A stretch of 12,502 nt of DNA from Lachnospiraceae bacterium (GTDB taxonomy: Bacteria > Bacillota > Clostridia > Lachnospirales > Lachnospiraceae). The notes beneath the pieces were generated by a model that saw only the letters and a list, made by a program, of their open reading frames with translations, was not told where the DNA came from and ran no database searches. The position numbers were made by a program, and so were the translations under genes. The stretch covers positions 1 through 12,502 of the forward strand of contig JAFTPY010000214.1 in the NCBI GenBank assembly GCA_017463035.1, in the 5' to 3' direction. Of this stretch, positions 7,483-12,502 are shown piece by piece (within the stretch, counting starts at the first letter, position 1; each line of letters opens with the position of its first letter).

Positions 7483-8610
7483 CTAACTTTGCATCCTTCC
7501 CAGATTCACATCCGAATGCTCCAGCTCTCTGGAATAGCGGTACACGATTCTTTGGATATCCTTTGCGGATAAGCGTCCGTCCTGCCCTGCCCACTTCGCC
7601 AGAAACATTTGATAGAGAACCGTAACACTGTCTACAGACATTTTTATTTTTCCTATGACATTGTCATCGTACACAGCGCCGCAGAAATAAGCGAATACAA
7701 AATATACCAGCAACTGTTCCAAAAGAATATCCATATCGATTCCGTCAATCGGTGCCTGCTTGCAATATTCCCGAAACTTTTCCTGTACGTTACGGTAGCC
7801 TCGTGCACCCTTACCGTACAATGTCATCCAACACTTGTCCAGATACTCTTTCCAATCCTCACTTAAAAATTCCAGCTTGTATAACCGTTCAAATACCGTT
7901 TTCGAATAAAAGAACACTTCCGTTTCATTTTCATAGAATGCCTTTCTATCCCGCTCTGCTATCCGGACGGCATTTGCAAGATTTTCCTCTTCCTCATAGT
8001 TTTCAAACACATCCGCCAAGTCAAATAAATCACTTACCTCAATAATGTCCTGCATTTCTTCTGCCATTTTGTACACCAGAAAAATCCGCACCGCTACGGA
8101 CAATTTGCGGTTTTGCAAAATGGATATCATAATCTGTCTTGCATCCTCCAAGTACGAGAAAAAGAAAGGATCAAAGTCTTCGAATTCTTCCTCGTCCGTA
8201 TCGATTTCCTCTTCCGTAAACTGCACCGGCTCTTTCTGCTCCAACAGAATCCTTGCCACTTCCGGACAGGAAATCGTCAATGTAATCTCCCGCAAATTTT
8301 CAAATTCTTCAATATGTCTCGGATAATTTGCACAAGTAACACATAGGCTCTCCTCGCCCAGGCGCTCATACATCTCACACAAATTGTTCTCCTTTAAAAA
8401 GGCACAGCGCTTATGACAATCCTGCGCAAACACGCCTTCCGTGAAGTCAATGCGTCTCCGCAAAGTCTCCCCATACTCTCCCGGTTCGGATTTGTACCGA
8501 AGAAGCGCCTCTTCATCAATCACAATCTGCCATCCGGCACAGCATGTGGCCTCGCACCGGTCCGCCACGCACTTAAACTTATCATAATACTCCGGTCTTA
8601 CATATAACAT
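7483..8610 (-). CDS. FliB-like flagellin lysine N-methylase
   Basis: The protein has 375 residues; its ATG has GGGAGG five bases upstream. It begins MLYVRPEYYDKFKCVADRC and has the cysteine pattern of the FliB family: Cys14, Cys19, Cys23-Cys24 followed by GWQIVID, then Cys65, Cys69, Cys78, Cys90 and Cys93 (SLCVTCANYPR), and Cys115. FliB of Salmonella methylates lysines on flagellin and has been described as using a [4Fe-4S] cluster; the N-terminal cysteines are the likely cluster ligands. The remaining 250 residues are mostly helical, with an acidic stretch (EEEIDTDEEEFEDFD near 132-146). It follows the SAM methyltransferase gene by 15 bases. No flagellar gene is present in the window, so the substrate here is unknown. 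Confidence 0.85.
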   Translation of the reverse strand: MLYVRPEYYDKFKCVADRCEATCCAGWQIVIDEEALLRYKSEPGEYGETLRRRIDFTEGVFAQDCHKRCAFLKENNLCEMYERLGEESLCVTCANYPRHIEEFENLREITLTISCPEVARILLEQKEPVQFTEEEIDTDEEEFEDFDPFFFSYLEDARQIMISILQNRKLSVAVRIFLVYKMAEEMQDIIEVSDLFDLADVFENYEEEENLANAVRIAERDRKAFYENETEVFFYSKTVFERLYKLEFLSEDWKEYLDKCWMTLYGKGARGYRNVQEKFREYCKQAPIDGIDMDILLEQLLVYFVFAYFCGAVYDDNVIGKIKMSVDSVTVLYQMFLAKWAGQDGRLSAKDIQRIVYRYSRELEHSDVNLGRMQS

Positions 8611-8625
8611 AACGGCCTCCCGCTT

Positions 8626-9222
8626 TTAAGGTAACATAAAAATCAATATACGTTCCCGCAAATCATTCCCCTCAAACAAATCACCACAGCAGATTTCATC
8701 ATAAAATTCCAATGCATCTACGGTCATAAGATAAGAGATGTATTCCTCCGACGGATAATAAAAAAACAGGTACATTTCCCTCGGATTCTCATAATAGGTC
8801 TCCAGAATTCTCGCTATGACTTTTCGAAGCAATTCCACGGAAAACGGGTTGAAAAAGTAGAACCGATTGACACTTTCCGGCACCTCATATTCCTCTGCTC
8901 TCGCCGCCACAAACTCCGTCCTTGCTCCCGACACGGCCGTCTTCCGGTTCTCCAGTGCACCCTGATAAATCCGTTCGTCATATTCAATTCCAAGGGTCTG
9001 CGCTTTGGTCTGATAGGCCAGAAAGAAATCCACACGGCCCTTCCCACAGCCATAATCCAAAACCACATCCTTTTTACGAATCAACCCGCAATTCGCCAAG
9101 CGTTCCAAAACACAATAGGGTGTCGGTTCATAGGGGTATCGATATTGGTCGGAATTGGAGTCATCCCGACCGGTTGTTTTAATTTTCAGGAGCTTATCCC
9201 ACGTAGTTTCCTTATCTGACAT
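8626..9222 (-). CDS. Class I SAM-dependent methyltransferase, substrate unknown
   Basis: The protein has 198 residues; the ATG has GGAGGAG five bases upstream. The SAM-binding motif I is VVLDYGCGKGRVDFF (53-67), with the acidic end of strand two at LGIEYD (Glu80). A later FYFFNPFSVELL (121-132) occupies the motif IV position, with NPF rather than the NPPY of N6-adenine or glutamine methylases. The first 50 residues contain a tyrosine/proline-rich stretch (YRYPYEPTPYCVLERL) leading into the fold. Such stand-alone methyltransferases are common in Lachnospiraceae, with small-molecule or protein substrates not assigned. It is 15 bases upstream of the FliB-like gene, which suggests joint expression and perhaps a joint substrate, but that is inference. 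Confidence 0.85.
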   Translation of the reverse strand: MSDKETTWDKLLKIKTTGRDDSNSDQYRYPYEPTPYCVLERLANCGLIRKKDVVLDYGCGKGRVDFFLAYQTKAQTLGIEYDERIYQGALENRKTAVSGARTEFVAARAEEYEVPESVNRFYFFNPFSVELLRKVIARILETYYENPREMYLFFYYPSEEYISYLMTVDALEFYDEICCGDLFEGNDLRERILIFMLP

Positions 9223-9286
9223 TGCTACTCCTCCGGTTCTCTTGTCCGGTTTAAACTACCGACAGCAAAATTCATACCTATCTCCC

Positions 9287-9940
9287 CTAACGCTTGCGGC
9301 TCAACGTCCGCACAACTTCTTCGTACCGCTTTGTTTTATTTTTCATATCATCCTCTGTCACACCGTAATAACGATAAATATCTTTGTAGATTCGATGAAA
9401 ACGCTTTAATATTTTTTTATTTCCCGAAGCACCGCCCCCAATATAGTTGAATCTCTTTTCAATCAGAATATGAATGTTATCATTGATATCCTCAAAGGAG
9501 ATTTGAAATTTATGAAAATCGATATCAAACTCTGTGGACGGGATTTCCTTGGCTTTTTCCGTTCTCTCCTGTGCCTGCCGCATATACTCCAGCAAATCTT
9601 CCCGGGACTCGCTCTTTAACTTTGGCAAAGTCACATATTCCCCCAGCAATTCCGGCGCATGCTGTATCAGAAAGGAAGCCCGCATTTCGTTGTACTCTTC
9701 CTTTATTTCTTCCTTGTCCAGTTCCTCAAATCCGTGCACATTTACGATATAAGCCATCACTTCGTCCAGCGTATGTCCTCCGGCTTTCAGCGTCTTTTCC
9801 ACATAGGCTCTCTTTATGTTGTATTTAAATCTTTGCAGTTTCTGTCGCAATGATAACTTCGGATTTCTTTTCAGCAAAAATACCGAAGTCGGTCCATCCG
9901 CACCACCGATAACAGAAACCGCACTTGCATTCTTTTCCAT
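9287..9940 (-). CDS. Unrecognised soluble protein with N-terminal IGGADGPT motif
   Basis: The protein has 217 residues from an ATG at 9940 with AAGGTGG nine bases upstream; a TTG at 9970 overlapping the previous stop is less likely. It begins with VSVIGGADGPTSVFLLKR (8-24, with Asp15). The IGGADGPT string is a hallmark of the beta subunit of Na+-translocating decarboxylases (OadB, GcdB), where its aspartate takes part in sodium transport. The rest is unlike OadB: no transmembrane segments, many charged residues, predicted helices, a glycine patch YIGGGASGNKK near 165-175 and a basic tail (IYRYYGVTEDDMKNKTKRYEEVVRTL). Annotation as a decarboxylase subunit would be wrong. I do not know a function. 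It sits 26 bases after the S51 peptidase gene and 64 bases before the methyltransferase gene. Confidence 0.82.
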   Translation of the reverse strand: MEKNASAVSVIGGADGPTSVFLLKRNPKLSLRQKLQRFKYNIKRAYVEKTLKAGGHTLDEVMAYIVNVHGFEELDKEEIKEEYNEMRASFLIQHAPELLGEYVTLPKLKSESREDLLEYMRQAQERTEKAKEIPSTEFDIDFHKFQISFEDINDNIHILIEKRFNYIGGGASGNKKILKRFHRIYKDIYRYYGVTEDDMKNKTKRYEEVVRTLSRKR

Positions 9941-9966
9941 AATTATTGTCCACCTTCGATTTATAG

Positions 9967-10605
9967 TCAAATCCGCTCAATAGTTCTATTGCTAATCCTA
10001 TATACTTCTCCATAAAACTCCACCGTCTCCCCGACGCATACAATCAACCCGTCATCGCACAATCCATAAATTGTATATTCTTCAGATAACGCCAGCAGTT
10101 CCTCCGAAACATTATCTCTGACAAAATGAGGTTCCACCGAAACATCCACACAACCGAGACCACTATAAATCTCTTGTTTGTAATGACCGCAGGATAACGT
10201 ACAGATTACCGTTTTTGCCATGTTAATGGTCCCTGCACTCATTCCAATCATCACCCCGTCATGTTCTCTTAAAGCCCTATCCAAACCGTATTTTTGAAAA
10301 TAACCGAACTGAGCCGGTGTATTTCCACCCGACAACCATACAACATCTGCTTCCGTAACCGCTTTCACTGCCTCATCCGGGCGCATTCTTCCGTCAACAA
10401 CGTATGCTTCCTCAAAGTTGATTCCGACTTCCTCAAACATATTCAAAAAGAAATGAAAATACTTATCCGTCTTTTCATGCAGATGTTCAAACTCGGATGC
10501 AACAAATGCAAACCTATTTCTTTTACCTATTTTCTGCCGGAATACCTCCGCAGCCTGTGCATGAAATCCGTTCGGAAACATACTGGTCAAAATATAGGTA
10601 CTCAT
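9967..10605 (-). CDS. Peptidase S51 family protein (dipeptidase E / cyanophycinase-like)
   Basis: The protein has 212 residues from an ATG at 10605 with GGAGG six bases upstream; an extension to 10638 is unsupported. The family core is present: VVWLSGGNTPAQF (88-100), which lines the active site, then the nucleophile elbow IGMSAG with Ser123, and EPHF with His160 as the probable catalytic histidine. Family members are class I glutamine-amidotransferase-fold serine peptidases such as PepE, which cleaves Asp-X dipeptides, and cyanophycinase. No signal peptide is seen, so it is cytoplasmic. The exact substrate is not known; PepE-type dipeptidase or a related hydrolase is most likely. The gene ends with TGA, showing that TGA serves as a stop in this genome. 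Confidence 0.88.
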   Translation of the reverse strand: MSTYILTSMFPNGFHAQAAEVFRQKIGKRNRFAFVASEFEHLHEKTDKYFHFFLNMFEEVGINFEEAYVVDGRMRPDEAVKAVTEADVVWLSGGNTPAQFGYFQKYGLDRALREHDGVMIGMSAGTINMAKTVICTLSCGHYKQEIYSGLGCVDVSVEPHFVRDNVSEELLALSEEYTIYGLCDDGLIVCVGETVEFYGEVYRISNRTIERI

Positions 10606-10627
10606 ACGAATCCTCCAAAAATAATTC

Positions 10628-10835
10628 CTACCAAACAAACGGTATCAGTCGGTACTTCACCTTTTCTTTATACTCGCGATAACCGGGCAACAAACATCGG
10701 AACAAACAAGATTCCCATAAAGAGCCAACCATTGAAAAACTGCAGCGTCCCCGCCGGCAAGAACACCAAAAGTCCGACCAACAAAACACCGAAGAGAAAT
10801 TTTATGATTGCTTGTAAGAATAGTTTTTTGTTCAT
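10628..10835 (-). pseudogene. Internally deleted isoprenylcysteine-methyltransferase-like membrane protein
   Basis: The ATG at 10835 has an excellent AGGAGG seven bases upstream and starts MNKKLFLQAIIKFLFGVLLV. It continues through LPAGTLQFFNGWLFMG to FVPMFVA, the first two membrane segments of bacterial isoprenylcysteine carboxyl methyltransferase-like proteins (about 190-200 residues). The frame then stops at 10668 after 55 residues. In another frame, from about 10687 to the TAG at 10628, comes PGYREYKEKVKYRLIPFVW, the usual C-terminus of the same family. The middle (roughly 120-130 residues, including the HP motif and SAM-binding part) is missing, with a frame change at the junction near 10684-10690. 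The short open frame could still yield a two-segment membrane peptide. It follows the Nudix gene by ten bases. The family assignment is from memory of homologues. Confidence 0.8.
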
Positions 10836-10845
10836 AGCGGACCTC

Positions 10846-11295
10846 CTATTTCTGCACTATCTCCCACTTACCGTCCTTCACCACATACTGAAATTCACTC
10901 AAATTCTCGTTAAGCATGACTTCCAGTAACTCACTGAAATCATTCACCAGATTCACCTTCGGCAAGTCTTCTTTCTTCACCCAGTGCATGGCACCCTCTT
11001 CCGAAGAAACAATCTCTCCCGAGAAGCGGTCTGCCACAAACAAAAACACAAGATACCGGCCTCCGTCAATCGGAAACTGTTTCACGCCACACAACTTCGG
11101 ATTCTCCACAGTGAGCCCTGTTTCTTCCTTCATTTCCCGGACCACCGCATCCACAATAGACTCTCCCGGCTCCACATGACCGCCCGGCAGGGTAAAGCCT
11201 CTCCAGTCCTTTTTGATTCTGTCCTGCAACAAATATTCGTCACCTTTACGAATCAGGCATAATACGGTTAATTCTACATTTTCTGTACGTTTCAT
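10846..11295 (-). CDS. Nudix hydrolase, MutT-like (possible 8-oxo-dGTP diphosphatase)
   Basis: The protein has 149 residues; the ATG has GGAGG five bases upstream. The complete Nudix box runs from Gly39 to Leu61 (GGHVEPGES... REMKEETGL), with Glu45, Arg53, Glu54, Glu57 and Glu58 all in place for Mg2+ binding and catalysis. WRGFTLPGGHVE before the box and the acidic stretch EEGAMHWVKKEDLP (about 99-112) fit the MutT-like branch often annotated as 8-oxo-dGTP diphosphatase. The true substrate cannot be told from the sequence, and other nucleoside diphosphate derivatives remain possible. Both its neighbours are decayed genes, but this gene appears complete from start to end. Confidence 0.9.
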   Translation of the reverse strand: MKRTENVELTVLCLIRKGDEYLLQDRIKKDWRGFTLPGGHVEPGESIVDAVVREMKEETGLTVENPKLCGVKQFPIDGGRYLVFLFVADRFSGEIVSSEEGAMHWVKKEDLPKVNLVNDFSELLEVMLNENLSEFQYVVKDGKWEIVQK

Positions 11296-11308
11296 TTTAT
11301 CCTCCGGT

Positions 11309-11515
11309 TTATAGGCTTTTTCTCATAACAACTGCGTTACTTTTCTTATTTCCCCATTCTAAGGTTATAGTTTCATTTCCAGCAAACCCCAGCTTCTCCC
11401 AAAAAGGAACCACATTCCCCGGATAATCATTTACCACATCGATTCGAATCGAAGCTCTCTTCTCCTTACGTTTATAATCATTCGGATTCAGTTCTCGAAT
11501 ATAAAAATTTTCCAT
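11309..11515 (-). pseudogene. GNAT acetyltransferase remnant with internal deletion
   Basis: The ATG at 11515 is preceded by GGGGGA and encodes 68 residues to a TAA at 11309. The first 15 residues (MENFYIRELNPNDYK) look like the opening strand of a GNAT N-acetyltransferase. Directly after comes RKEKRASIRIDVVNDYP, then NVVPFWEKLGF and a final strand NAVVMRKSL, the last third of the GNAT fold. Full-length members have about 145-160 residues. The acetyl-CoA-binding loop (R/Q-x-x-G-x-G/A) and the central strands are absent. The join lies near 11470 and keeps the frame, so a short product could be made, but it should not bind acetyl-CoA. The start overlaps the 3' end of the rhomboid gene by 38 bases. 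Confidence 0.7.
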
Positions 11516-12083
11516 AAATTCCCCCAATCAATATGCCTATTAAAAAACCGATCCCATGCCCCGCAATCGTATCAACTCCCAAAAGATTCCCTACAACGAC
11601 ATAAAATACCAAGTATCCTTTATCATAACGACTTAACCCGGTAATTCGATTCTCCCCTTTTGCAAACAGCAACACACACAACATACCCAACAAAACAAAA
11701 ATCCCGTCCGAAGCCCCTACAATATTCCCCTCTGGGAATATGAGACACCACAAAAAAGCAGTCAATATCGTGCCCAGATTGTAAATCAAAAGCATCTTTA
11801 CCGGTCCGATTTTCTTCTCGATTTTGGTTCCTACAATCTCCAATGCCGCCATATTGCCTACCAGATGGATTACCCCCATATGAAGGTATCCGCAGGTCAA
11901 GAGGCGCCACCATTGTCCCTGTTCTGTTACTAAGGAAAGGCTAGTCTCGCCATAGTCCTTTACATAACCGCCACCGGTCAGAAAAATCCAAAAGCGGTTT
12001 CCTCCGCCCGCTGCAACATTTACAATAAAAACCAGTACAATGACGATAGCCAAATAAAAAGTTGCTGTTCTTTTCTTTAACAC
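11478..12083 (-). CDS. Rhomboid family intramembrane serine protease
   Basis: The protein has 201 residues from a GTG at 12083 with GAGGTG eight bases upstream, ending in TGA. The first transmembrane segment is at about 8-24. Then come WWRLLTCGYLHMGVIHLVGNM (58-78) with His68, His73 and Asn77, the L1/TM2 region of rhomboids; TM3 at about 97-115; TM4 with the nucleophile Ser125 in VGASDGIF; TM5 at about 157-169; and TM6 with catalytic His176 in AGHGIGF. Both dyad residues are present. The residue after the serine is Asp rather than the usual Gly (GASDG instead of GASGA), which could alter activity. It acts in the cytoplasmic membrane on transmembrane substrates not known here. Confidence 0.88.
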   Translation of the reverse strand: MLKKRTATFYLAIVIVLVFIVNVAAGGGNRFWIFLTGGGYVKDYGETSLSLVTEQGQWWRLLTCGYLHMGVIHLVGNMAALEIVGTKIEKKIGPVKMLLIYNLGTILTAFLWCLIFPEGNIVGASDGIFVLLGMLCVLLFAKGENRITGLSRYDKGYLVFYVVVGNLLGVDTIAGHGIGFLIGILIGGIYGKFLYSRTESE

Positions 12084-12108
12084 TCCGTTCTCACCTCTTT
12101 ACTTCCCA

Positions 12109-12502
12109 CTAAATTACAAAATTCACCACTCCGAATATCACATGACATACCGTAAAACCACCAATCGGAATCAATGCAATCCCATTCTTTCTGTCCAACG
12201 CAAAGAACAAAAACGCCAAACACGGCACTACCGTCATTCCCAGTATTACCACTGTATTTGCCATTCCTGTATAATACAATATCCAACATAAATAGTACAA
12301 CAAACAGCATCCGATAACTGCCAGGATTAACGGATTTATACTAACCTTTTTGCGCTCCTTATATATCAGTGCACATAACGATACCACCATTGCCACCTGA
12401 CAAACCGACCCGATAGCATCCGCCACTTTTGTAACCGACTCTGCCCGTAAAATATCATTGGGTGCCGGTACCGCAAACCAAATAAAGTTCGGAATCATAA
12501 TA
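12109..12502 (-). CDS. Multi-pass membrane protein, probably 5'-partial at right edge
   Basis: The frame is open to the right edge; the only ATG in view (12498) leaves no room to see a ribosome binding site. The visible 129 residues start MIPNFIWFAVPAPNDILRAE, followed by four hydrophobic segments at about 27-46, 56-76, 82-101 and 106-129, and end NFVI. The opening looks like the inside of a longer protein, from memory of lachnospiral relatives that have another segment before it, so the gene is probably cut by the window. No catalytic motif is seen and I do not recognise a named function. It lies 25 bases before the rhomboid gene. Confidence 0.7.
   Translation of the reverse strand, partial: IMIPNFIWFAVPAPNDILRAESVTKVADAIGSVCQVAMVVSLCALIYKERKKVSINPLILAVIGCCLLYYLCWILYYTGMANTVVILGMTVVPCLAFLFFALDRKNGIALIPIGGFTVCHVIFGVVNFVI

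Noticed and set aside
10294..10929. Plus-strand open frame of 211 residues
   Set aside because: It crosses the S51 peptidase, the membrane methyltransferase remnant and the Nudix gene on the other strand; no recognisable domain.
11478..11515. Overlap of the rhomboid end and the GNAT start as a sign of gene fusion
   Set aside because: The two are in different frames, and the GNAT start has its own GGGGGA site; it looks like a plain operon overlap.

Overview
The window looks like a chromosomal piece of a gut- or rumen-type anaerobe of the Bacillota, most probably Lachnospiraceae. The evidence is the strong AGGAGG-type ribosome binding sites, the domain-permuted GH3 glucosidase, the GH120 xylosidase, and small proteins of lachnospiral type (DUF6715-like, FliB-like, an IGGADGPT protein). 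Every gene I can support lies on the minus strand, so the text reads from right to left in transcription order. Gaps are short (usually under 80 bases, about 100 at most) and no stretch over 300 bases lacks a gene. No tRNA, rRNA, CRISPR array, insertion sequence or convincing terminator was seen.

Right part (about 9.3-12.5 kb): a multi-pass membrane protein running off the right edge, a rhomboid protease, a GNAT acetyltransferase remnant, a Nudix hydrolase, a remnant of an isoprenylcysteine-methyltransferase-like membrane protein, a peptidase S51 family protein, and an unrecognised soluble protein that begins with the IGGADGPT motif of Na+-translocating decarboxylase beta subunits. The two remnants keep the start and the end of their genes but have lost the middle.

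Centre (about 5.6-9.2 kb): a class I SAM methyltransferase, a FliB-like Fe-S lysine N-methylase, a 75-residue Cys-rich protein, a ribonuclease Z gene cut by an in-frame TGA at codon 183, and a membrane-anchored DUF6715-like protein.

Left part (1-5.6 kb): the housekeeping pair tsaD (tRNA t6A synthesis) and ispD (non-mevalonate isoprenoid pathway), followed in the same direction by a GH3 glycosidase and a GH120 beta-xylosidase that leaves the window on the left. Neither glycosidase has a signal peptide, so they probably act together in the cytoplasm on imported plant oligosaccharides.

The main surprises are the nonsense codon in rnz, which is normally essential or important, and the two neighbouring genes with internal deletions. 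I found no clear new defence or signalling system. The least explained intact gene is the IGGADGPT protein at about 9.3-9.9 kb.
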